A stretch of DNA of 64,000 nt from NCBI RefSeq assembly GCF_000204055.1, contig NW_006768783.1:1008159-1072158 (forward strand). The letters are read 5' to 3'. Numbering within the stretch: the stretch's first letter is position 1; each line of letters opens with the position of its first letter. Positions 48,906-59,399 of this stretch are shown in pieces. The DNA comes from Melampsora larici-populina 98AG31. Lineage: Eukaryota > Basidiomycota > Pucciniomycetes > Pucciniales > Melampsoraceae. Under the pieces are notes generated by a model. That model made no database searches and was not told the DNA's origin. It saw nothing but the letters and a program-made list of their open reading frames with translations. Made by a program: the position numbers and the translations under genes.

Positions 48906-51428
48906 TCAACGTCCTTCTCGTTTTCTAGGAGTCGATCTTAAGATATCATCTACCCTAAGGATCATCTCAGCTGCTTCACTTGCAGATAAGACCACTTGTT
49001 TCTTCAATTTATACGATTCAAACACTCCTAATTCTTCCATAGATGCAATTCTTGCATTAAACATATCTAACACACAAATGATTCATTCATTAGCAATCAA
49101 GTCAAAGAAATCATAAATTCCCAAACCAAATCACTTACCAAGTCCCATATCAGATTGTCCAGCATAATGAGCCGCTCTTAATTGAGAAACCAATTCAGCC
49201 GAATCATATCCAGCATTATCAGCCAAGATGGTAGGTAATTGTCTTAAAGCATGACCAAAACTTTCAACCGCAATTGCTTTTTTCCCTTTTGTCAGTTTAG
49301 CTTCATCATCTACTGCATTTGCCATCAACATCTCTGCACATCCTCCACCAAACGTGATCCGAGTCTCTTTAACAGTTTGTGAAAGAACTGCTAATGCATC
49401 ATGTAATGATCTTTCAGCTTCATCGATCATTTGAGCTGTGGCTCCTCGAATCACTACTGTACATGCTTCTCCTGCTGCTACACCTGAGAATTTTAGGAGC
49501 TAAGAGAAGGTTTTCGATTCGGATTAGTTAAAATCCGTCACAAGAAAGACTGATTTTGATTCAGTTGAACACTTACTACATCCTCACCAATCATCACTTC
49601 TTCAATCCGATCACACTGTCCAAGTTTCACTTGATCAGGTTGATCAAACGTACTGGTGATCTCACCACCCGTCACTAAGGCCAATCGTTCCACTCCTTCA
49701 AAATCAGCATGTTCGATACACATGATCCCTGCTTCTGCAAATAAAGATTCAGGGTAATTGTAAACCAACTGTCGATTTACAAAACAATTGATCCCATGTG
49801 CTTTGATTTTAGCTACTTTAGCTTTCATCTTTTCCTATATCATCATAAATCATCGAATCAGTTCACTTGAATCTAAATCTAAATCCAAAAAAGAGAAGAA
49901 AGAAAACCTTTTCAGCTCGTTCAAGTTCAGCTAGTTTCGATGTTCCATCTACTCGAATCCGAGCACCGAAAATCTTAACCTTATCCGTATCCATAGCTAA
50001 AGGAAATCATCAATACAAAGAAATCATGAGAAAGCCGAAACCAACAAAAAAAAGGTGTATTGTAGATCAGGAAGAACATACATGTATTGGCAATTAAGAT
50101 TTTGGCATTCGTCATGAGTTTTGGACAGTTAGTTCCGATTTTCTTTTCCAAGATAAAACCCTCATCAAGATAAGAATCAGTAAGTTGACCACCAGCTTTT
50201 TTAATGATTTGAATATGATCTAAATCAGTAGAACCCTTTGTTTTGTTTCAAAAAAGAAAAAAAAGAAAAAAAATCGAATCAGGAAAGGTTCATATTAACT
50301 TTTGTTTTTTTTTCAAATTCATCATTTTTGAAAAAAAGTAAATCACATTCAAGAGAAGATTTGTGTTTTCCTTACTTTAAGTCTTAAAACTGCATCTACG
50401 GCTAAATTTGCAAAATATTCTTTATCTGCTGCAAGCACTTTTGACGATAATGTAGTTTTGGCAATATTAATTAAATCTTTTCGAAATGCAACTGGATCTG
50501 ATCTATCAAAGAAAGAAAAACCCAAGATTAATTCAAAATCTTTTCTTTCTAGAAAGAACCGTTTGAAAATTTCATGAAGAGCTTACGAATGATCTTTAGC
50601 ATGGGATTCTAAAGTTTTAAGTGCCACTTGACTTGCAATTCTATAACCTTCCACAACAGTTTGAGGATGTATCTAAATCAATTCATCAAACACCACAACA
50701 TCAACAGGGGGTTTGTTTTCTGGTCATACTAGCCATTCAGCCTTCTTCAAACTTTAACATCTATTTACGTACCCGATTCGTAGTCACAAGTTTCTCCGCT
50801 TCCCTTAATAATTCAGCAGCAAGAACACAACAACTAGTAGTACCTATCATCATTCCCGCAAAAAAAAAACAATTCATCAATATTCAGTTAAAGGGGAAAA
50901 GATTGGATGGATCGAGTTTTTCCTTTTTTTTTTTTTTTTTTCGAAACTCACCATCTCCAACTTCATCATCTTGAACTTTACTAATATTAACTAAAATCTT
51001 AGCAGCTGCATTATCAAGTGGAATACTTTTTAAAATCGTCGCTCCATCATTCGTTACTGTGATATCACCTGTTGTAGTCGAATGTAAAATCTTATTCATT
51101 CCTATTAAAAATCCAAAAGTTCTAGTCATCATCATCACGTTTTTTCGATTTTTTTTCTTTTTTTCTGCTACTTGAGAGAGACATCAGAGGTTCTGAAACG
51201 AACAAACAAACCTTTGGGTCCTAATGTACTTTTAACTAAATCACCTAATGCTAATGCACCAACAAACGAAGCAAGTCTAGCATTTTCTGCACGTTCTTGT
51301 GTTGCTTCATTTGCAAAAATACTGAAACAAACACCAAAAAAAAAACACCCCCAAGTAATAGACAAAAGACAGCATCATGAGTTTATGTTTAACAAAGAGA
51401 CTATGTGATCGAATGTGACTTACTTCAT
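48906..51428 (-). CDS. CCT2: T-complex protein 1 subunit beta (CCT2)
   Basis: Subunit of the cytosolic TRiC/CCT chaperonin that folds actin and tubulin using ATP. Proposed ATG 51428 with a first coding part of only 5 nt, spliced to 51321, gives [20 protein letters not shown], matching the family start. Then come [58 protein letters not shown] (phosphate-binding GDGT), [16 protein letters not shown] and [20 protein letters not shown], and [19 protein letters not shown] near the end. The last exon ends [12 protein letters not shown] at 48906. It is intact and about ten exons long. The beta-subunit assignment rests on the terminal residues and the GGGCSEMLMA-type motif. Confidence 0.95.
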
Positions 51429-52057
51429 TTTTGTTGGAATTGGTATTGGATTGATTGGTATGATTGGTATGGTCAAGAAGAAAGATCGAATGGTAAAGTG
51501 AATTGGTCAAGAACAAGATCGGTCAACAGGTTCACAAAAATACATTTCATCAATACAAGCATATCTCCATCACTCATCGTAATATGTAATCCTTATACTG
51601 AGTGTAAAGCCCGTCACCTGTAGCTTTACGGGTCTCAGGTACTTTGCACTCGACTTTGCACCCAGCTGGAGTCCTTTCAGTTTGTGCTGTTTGTGGGCTC
51701 ATTTCAAAATTGGCTCTCAATTTCAGCGCAACCCATTATCAAACCAAGAATTTATATCAAAAGTTTGGTTGAAGGCCATAAAGTTTTGAATTTGACTACA
51801 CATAAAAATAAGTTCTAACTTCTCATCTCTTTTGTGTTTCTTATTAAACTGAATTCCTCACCAAGTCAACATACTTGCAAACTTATCTTCAATATTAATT
51901 CGAATGATATATATCGTATCACAAAAAAGAAAACTTATCAATCCAACAAACTAAAACCAAAACTAATTTCCAAACTCTTCAAAAAAGAAATCCAAAGAAA
52001 GAAAAACCCTTTGAAAGAGATCTAAAAGAAATTAAATAAATGATTCCTTCTTAGACA
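51429..52057. other. intergenic
   Basis: CCT2 promoter and PRMT5 3' flank. A small inverted repeat GTAAAGC...GCTTTAC lies at 51604-51628. No gene seen. Confidence 0.45.
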
Positions 52058-55000
52058 TTACCATTTCACAGCCGATTCTTTTCCATTAGCGTTCTGCAAC
52101 CCCACCACCCCAATCCTAATCCTACTCTCATCCAATCCCCCAAGATTTCCAAAACTATTATTACCAATCAAAGAACTAGTGATCCTAGGTGAAGGAGCAT
52201 TAGCGAAATCTTCTGGCCAAGTAGTATGATGACCTGTTTCTAATGTGTTGAAACTCATCGAACTTGGTTTAGGTGCTCCTCCTTCAGGTTTGACTTTTAA
52301 ATATACATCAGCTGACCATTCGTACCAAACCTTTCGAGTGGATTGATCGGTTAATCTCCATAAATGAATCTCGATTTCACTTCCTGTTGGTAAATAAATA
52401 GGTTCCTATTCCAGTAAAAAACAAAAACAAGTTTAACTTTTAAAAGATCAAACTTGATGAATTTAGTTGATCAGTGTTTAATAAACTCAACTTTGAATGG
52501 AAAAAAAATCGGAAACCAAGATAACATTGATTTTGACATTTCTGTTTCAGGTATGGTTTCAATAAAGATTTCATTATATAAAACTGCACGAAAATATCCT
52601 GAAAACCCATCACATGAAGTAGCCGAATTGATTTGAAAGGTTAAATGAGCTGATCTTGCATTATGAAAATTCGTAATTGGAATACCTAATTGAATTTTAA
52701 TTGCAAATTTCAAAACCAAAACCAAAAAACAACTCATTAGTCAAATGATAAAAAAACATCTGTCAATTTTAGAAAAAAAAAACTTTTTCAAAACTCACCA
52801 CTTTCACGACCAAAAACAAGATCTACACGTGGATGTTCAAATGACCAAGCTTCTTGAACTGGTGCTAATAAGTTAGCTGCATGAGCTAAAACAACATAAG
52901 GAGTTTCACATTTTCCAATCTCTTTAACTTTCGAATGAAGTTTACTTGAACTCATCGGTGCCACAAATGCACTATAACTAGCTGGAATCGAAATCCCATC
53001 ATCTATCAAACCAAAAAGAAAAGAAAAAGAAAAAGAAAACACATCTCAGATCAATCATGTGATTTTGGTTGGTTGATTGAAAGGTTTTGTTTAAAAAGAA
53101 GAAGAGTTGGCTAACGAAATACCAACCAGCAAGCCATCGGATCACTCCATCAAGACATTCAGGTGACACTTCATTATCTCCAAAAGATCCTAATAATTCA
53201 GATACAAGTATATCGATCGGTTCATTTGGTTTAAACTCTCTCATATCTCCATACCAAAGTTCAACTTCGTCTCCCCATTCATGTGCTTTTCTACTTTGAA
53301 GTCTATTCAAATCACCAAAAAAAATTCCAAACCCCTTTTCAATCTTCCATACTACATTACATTATCAACTAAGAAATACTGACGTGATATATGAATTTGG
53401 GTTCTTTTCAACTGCTATGATCTTGACTTTTCTAACTGCTCTTCGAGCTGCAACTAATGAAGCTTGTACCAATGGTCCTCTACCTGCTCCACAAACCGCG
53501 ATATGTCTACCCAATTCAAATCAGTTTTCTATATCTCTGATGTTGTTGAAATCGGTTTGGAATACTCAACTGGACTTGAGTCGAAGGACGATCACTCAAA
53601 GCTCTAAAAACTGCCTCTTCATATCTCTCATACTTTACGGGATCTTTCTCAAACCCTTCATAAATACTTGAGTCAAGGTTATCGGCCAAAGGCTACATCC
53701 AATCGGATCAGCGTCTTACCATAACTAGATTGATGATAGGTTTTGGGGAAAACAATGACTTACTTGAAGTGGTGATTGTAGGTAATCAAGGTAATTAGAT
53801 GCATATCGTTCAATCGGATTAGGACCTGGTATCTTTTTTTCTAAAAATTTTATACTGAAAGATTATCCAGGAAATCAAATAAAATGTTTCGAGAAACCCA
53901 GTTGAGAAAAATTCCTGAAAAGTTTTCAAAACCAAACAAAAACTCAACTATTGGGCATATGCTGATGGACCTCCTTTTTGATGCTTTCCTTCAGTTGTTT
54001 GTGATAAGATAATCGTAGGTCTATACTGTATCATACAATATATCCAATATATATATATATCAGCTCATTCTGTGATTTTGTTTTTATGAAGATAAAAAAA
54101 AATTGAAAAAACTCAACTTTGAGAAGACCTTTTAGGAAACTTTGACAAGATTTACTCAACACAGGGTATTGACTGCGTTTTTGTTTTTCGTCAAAAGACA
54201 AATCAAATCATAAATTAGCCTGTTTTATTCTCTACAAAGTCATCTAATTTCTTCAATTATAAAAATAGTCACCAACTTTGCATTTGAAATAAACGTAGTG
54301 GCTGGCATCCATATGAAACTGATGGGTTCAGCTGCCCATCTTCCAACATTGGAATGCGTGTTTGAAAATCCTGACATTTCCAAAGCTTTGGTTAAAACGA
54401 AATTCAATTATACCATCAAAAACAAAAAGGTCAAGTGATTTTCAAATTCGATTAGTAAATTGGCCTGAAAAGAGTGGTGTTTTTTGGATAAATAGATCTA
54501 AACAATTTGAGGTTTGACTGAACTGATACTAAGACGAGGATGATGACCACATAGTGTGTAGAGCGTATGCCAGTCTTCCCAAGCTGTAGGACTTGAAATA
54601 GGCACGACAACAGAGAACTAAGAGGAAAGGGTAAGAGGCCAAAAAAAAATGTCGGAAGAGATTCGATTTTGGTTGAAAAGTTTGGATGACTCAAGACACC
54701 CACCTGAATGGTAGAGCTCAGACCCAGAGTAGCATTGATACCTCGAGCGTAATCTGTTATGAAATTCCGATGACGAAGAGTAGGTAAGATGAGATGACTG
54801 AGACCGAGGTAAGTTGCAAAGGCGACTTCTTGTTTCAATGCCTAAGCCAAAGCTTAAGATCGGATCAGTTTGAGAATTGAGAGAGATCAAGAAATTAGAT
54901 CACATACCAATTCACAATCGAATCGAATCCCTTCGACAGGTGAATCTAATTCTAACCATTCAGCTACAAAACAAAGTAATCTAGGTACATCTGCTGAATT

Positions 55001-55444
55001 GGTAATATTTAGTTCTGAACTTAAAAATGATCCATCCTTTCTCCAAAGTTCAGCCGTTTCATCCATTGTCTCATCTGTATTTTGTAAGATTGGAGCTAGA
55101 TCTGATCTTTCGACACACATCTTTTCCCATCTAGTACGCCACTGAGAGTTTGAAAGAGGAATGGAGATCCCATCATATTCTTGTTGGTTGGATAAAGTTG
55201 ATTTGATGAATGATCGAAGTGCAAGCGTATTCGGATTGTTATCAGTTAAAGGAGCTCGATGATCTGGATGATGAGTTGAAGTTGGATTGGTTTGTTGGAT
55301 TGGTTTAGTTTGAAGTAAAAGTAATCTTTCTAATTGGTTTTGCGAGAAAGAGATGATCATTGGAGATTGATTTGATTGATATGGTTGTTCAGACCAATGT
55401 TGACCAAATGGTTCAGCTTCGACAGTTTGATTGTTATTCATCAT
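52058..55444 (-). CDS. PRMT5: protein arginine N-methyltransferase 5 (PRMT5/Skb1/Hsl7)
   Basis: Type II enzyme that makes symmetric dimethylarginine on histones and spliceosomal Sm proteins. ATG 55444 ([14 protein letters not shown]). The N-terminal TIM-barrel part includes [19 protein letters not shown] and [18 protein letters not shown]. The Rossmann core has the SAM-binding [17 protein letters not shown], then AVEKNPNS and [15 protein letters not shown]. The double-E loop is [19 protein letters not shown]. The beta-barrel shows [20 protein letters not shown] and [18 protein letters not shown]. The stop is at 52058 after GKESAVKW. The active-site glutamates are present, so it should be functional. 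Many short introns split it; exact exon edges in the 53.7-54.5 kb part were not fixed. Confidence 0.93.
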
Positions 55445-56203
55445 CGATGGTCTAGTTCTCTTGATCGTGAATGTGATAGTGATAATAAGTTGGATCGAGA
55501 TATATGTTGGATGATGATAAATTCAAAATACCCGGTCCTGTCTAGCAACTCTTTCCCGAAGACCACCATCACAATCCGAATGGAATTCATCAATCTCAAA
55601 ATAATTCCTCACTTCTCTACAATTCAACGATCCATGACAAAATTAAAACTAAACAATCCTGGTAGAAAAAACCAACCGGGGCAGGATCTTGGTGATCTCA
55701 TATGGAAAACATATATCTGACTTGATTGTTTCTTTAATCAATCTATTGACAACGAGTGTTCCAAGTGTCACGATCCATTATAGAAAACATACAGCCTCGA
55801 ATCTTTAGTTCTCTCCGATTTCTACTTACTTTGGATTATAGATGCAGCCAAACTTCTAAATTAAAATTTCAAATCATAAGTTAGAGGAAAGAATCAATAC
55901 TTGTATAAATTCATTGAAAGATATGAATAAAGTCAACAATTTAAAATAAATAATTGAGATGCAAAAAACAAGATGACAAGGTGAGGTCCAAAAAGGATCA
56001 TTTGGAAAAAAACTAATCAACGAGAAATAATCAAAAGGGAAAAGTATGAAATAGAAATTTAGAGTGAAAAGTTAAGGAAAACGTGCTACATAAGAAAAGA
56101 AACATTTCATTTCATTTCACTTCGTTATAAAAAAAATAAGATAAAGAGATAGAGAGAAATAAAGTTCTTGTGAAGGTCACAGAATGTGAAAAAGAATGAT
56201 AAA
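55445..56203. other. intergenic
   Basis: PRMT5 promoter region and 3' flank of the DPBB gene; A-rich between 55850 and 56200. No gene recognised. Confidence 0.45.
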
Positions 56204-57257
56204 TCAAAGTTTATGAGGACCGTATTTAGCAACCTAAAAAGATAATCCAAATCAAAAGAGAAAAGAAAAGAATGTCAATGATTTATAAACCGAATCCAAA
56301 AAATTAAAACAATTTTCTCCAGAAAAAGAAAAGAAGCTTACATCATCATCAGTCCAAGTATAATCAACAGGAGCGTCAACCATTGTAGCTTGAAGTCCAG
56401 AAATCGAACCAACATCTAATTCATATAAACCAGTGAAAGCTGATTTAGTTAAATCAATATGAGGTACACCGGAAGCACAACCACCACAGGAGTCCATGAT
56501 TCTAACTGTGATTGTTTTGGATGTATCTGAGGCGTGTCTGATTTTAACAAATTGACCACAGGGTGGTTTGTCTGACCACTGTGTTCAATGAAAATGAGTA
56601 GGAATAAAAGTTAGATTAAAGGAATAGAGTTGGGTTCGGGTTTCGAGAATTGGATTGTTGACGTACTGCGATTGTTACTGCTCCGACCATGGAGTCATCT
56701 GTAGGAGCCCAATCTGATGAAGAAAGACATGAAGGGTAGAGTAAATCGTGACCAGAATACCAAGTAATACTATAAAATCATTGATTTAGAAAAAAATACC
56801 AACGGATAAAAAAAGATGTGGATCAAAGTCAATTTCAACTACAACGAAAAAAAGGTAAGGAATGCCTTTAAGAAAGAACTTACACTACACTCATAGCGTT
56901 AGATACATGATGTTTTGCCTTCTTGTGAGCCGAAACATAAGAGCTAAGATGTCGACGCATTAAACCCTTGACTTCATTCCAATTCTTAGGTAACAAGAGA
57001 CTACCACTTTCAGGATTTCTTTCGACTAAGATATGAGATGTATCACGTTGAAAAGCCTGATCACGTTGAATTAATTTGTTGGATGACTCATCAGGTCCTT
57101 TCATCATCAAACCAGTTGTGACATCAACCCATTCTTCTCCTGAGTGTTCAGATCTTTTAAAGAAATCTGACAAGCTTGAATATGTGATGTTTTTAGTAGC
57201 TTGGGTACTAGAAATGAAAAGGATTGCTGAAAGGACTAAAACTGATGTAAGCTTCAT
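56204..57257 (-). CDS. secreted DPBB (RlpA/expansin-like) protein
   Basis: ATG 57257 starts MKLTSVLVLSAILFISSTQA, a signal peptide. A ~110-residue, Lys/Arg/Ser-containing pro-region follows. After an intron the double-psi beta-barrel begins: ITWYSGHDLLYPSCL, then DDSMVGAVTIAV, CGQFVKIRHAS (after another intron), ITVRIMDSCGGCASGVPHID with the hallmark D-CGGC, and LTKSAFTGLYELDVGSISG. The chain ends VAKYGPHKL at 56204. Such single-domain secreted proteins are common in basidiomycetes and related to expansins, barwins and RlpA; some bind polysaccharide. No CBM63 second domain is present, so it is not a true expansin. A role at the wall or the host interface is inferred from family and secretion only. 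Confidence 0.88.
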
Positions 57258-57505
57258 GATTAAGAAGGATTTGTAGGTAAGAAAGAAAAGTCTGAGGAGA
57301 TGTTTGAACAAAGAAAGATATTGCGAATTGATTGGATTGATTGATCGATTGGTAGAAGAGATTTAGGGTGGATATAATGATAAATGGTTTGTAAGGAAAA
57401 AGGTTTGTGTGATGAAGTAGATAGATAGAAGTACTTTAAATATATTTTAAACAAACGATTTTCTACATCTATCAAATCAAAGTTCTAATCCAAGCGTGTT
57501 ATGTA

Positions 57506-57594
57506 CAGTCATTTAAGAAAAGCTTGCCCTAAATCGCCCGCAAAACTCGAGCGAATTGGCGGGGAATTTGGGGCAAGCTTTTCTTAAATGACTG
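57506..57594. mobile_element. 89-bp MITE with near-complete palindromic structure
   Basis: The left end CAGTCATTTAAGAAAAGCTT continues to TGCCC and is the exact inverse of the right end over 24 nt; the arms then stay similar to about 36 nt. TA dinucleotides flank both ends (57504-57505, 57595-57596). The interior is too short to code. A CAG terminus and TA target fit a mariner/pogo-like minimal element. It lies 250 bp upstream of the DPBB gene start. Confidence 0.88.
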
Positions 57595-58799
57595 TATGTA
57601 TGGAAAATGTGAATTTATCAAGAATCAATTCTTCTTTTGAGTTCAAAACTTCACATGAAGTCATGATCAAAAACTTAATCCTTCTTGAATATGCAGAAAC
57701 TTGCTCAGAAAAAGCTCAAGATGGACAAAGCGCGAGAGCATTACATCAGTTTTGTTTTTCAAATGTGTATGATCAAAAATGTAAAATGAATGTCGATCGA
57801 GTTGAGAAAAATGGCAATTAAGTCTTGAGTTTGGACTTTTTGTATGAACGAAACGTCGGGAGTTGGCTTCCATGATGGTTGACGAGCAAGCTTCCGCCGA
57901 GGAGAAGAGAGCATAAAGCGTCATGAATGTCAATTGGGTCACATATGTCAAATATGCATGCACAAAGTTTTTGTAGATGTCCAAGCCAATCCGACTGAAA
58001 GGACAAGTTGAATTTGCGACATGAATCACTTTTATGACGATTGGAGGATGGGTTCAAGGAAAGAAGAAAAATGAACACAAGAAGGGTACATCATGAATCA
58101 AGTGGTATTTACTACAATTTATGGTACGCCCACATCTTGGATCTTGTGTATGTGCAATATGCAAAAATATTTGGGAGAAGATTCATGATGTAATGATTGA
58201 CAACACTTTGAATCCTTTCTTGATGAATCTCCTTCCTTTACATGGTAAACACAAAACTCATGTATTCTCCAAGATTATCCAATGTTATTTTTGCTTTACA
58301 ATCAACTTACATACATCTGTTTTGAAGATAAATGTTCCTGCTGTCATCTTTGAATTTTTATGTTTCATATTCGTGGTTTTCAATCTGGTAGGAAGAGCAC
58401 AGGAATGGCTGATGACATGGGCTGAGGTTGTATTACATTGCTTGCCTGAAGCCAGCTTCAGCCCTTGATGTCTCCATTTCATCCCAATTGGGATAATTAA
58501 CCCAGACGGGCAAATTGACAATTGAATGTGGGTATGAAAAAAATCAATTGAAAACAAATGAAGCAACATTCATTTTGGAGACTTTATCACAATTCTTTGG
58601 TGATGCTAGGGGCCCTAGCCTCATGGTTGATCAGTTGATTACAATTGGATGATTGATCTAGAGATCAACCAAATCAAGCAGAGCCCACACATGCAGCATC
58701 AGCTTTGGATACTGCTTGCAGGTAGCATACTTGTGCACACCCTCCTTGCTTCTTTTTCTGAATCTGGTTTTGCTTTCGCACCACTGTCAATTGGATCTC
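57595..58799. other. intergenic, no gene seen
   Basis: AT-rich DNA between the MITE and the second MULE. Short frames on both strands overlap each other and have no motif. Confidence 0.4.
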
Positions 58800-58977
58800 A
58801 CTATTCGGCAACCGGTTTAAAAAACCCCGATGCCCGCTTTTTTCAGTACTTTACCCGCGGGTAGCTTACTCGCCTCCGCCAAATTTGGCCGCAGCCGCAG
58901 CCCATTCCGGGCACTGGCTACTTTAAGTGCCCGCTTTCCTCCAACAGGGCTTACGTGTATCACATTCGGGCGCTACA

Positions 58978-59009
58978 GGTCACAACCGGTCACAAACCGG
59001 TCACAAACC
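58978..59009. repeat. GGTCACAAACC direct repeat, three units
   Basis: GGTCACAACC followed by two exact GGTCACAAACC units, in the subterminal part of MULE copy 2, about 390 bp before the transposase ATG. Candidate transposase-binding iterons. Confidence 0.85.
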
Positions 59010-59399
59010 GGGCATTCTCCACGCACAAACCCAATCCAGCATGATCAAACCGGGCAGTACCATCCCTTCAACCCTTATCTTGCTTCTCCGCCTCTCAACA
59101 CTTCCCTTTTCGACACTTCTCTCTCTCTTCACCTGGTGGCGCCTCACTATGGCTCTGTCGCAAAGTTTCAACATACCATCGAACCGAACTAGGCTCAAGA
59201 TGGCAAGTTTTCACTCCACTCCCTTTTCTCTTTTCTTTCTCGTTCGCTCCCTTCCCTCCCTTCCTTCAAAGATACGCCACTGACTTAGGTCCTTGCTCCA
59301 CAGCCTTCCTACATCGTTCGCTTTACCTCCGATCATCTAATTCTTGTTTACACTTTCTTCGACTATCAAATCATCTTATCGAACGTGAATACTCTACCG

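Noticed and set aside
51604..51628. Small inverted repeat GTAAAGC...GCTTTAC
   Set aside because: Seven-base arms are too short to call a MITE or regulatory hairpin.
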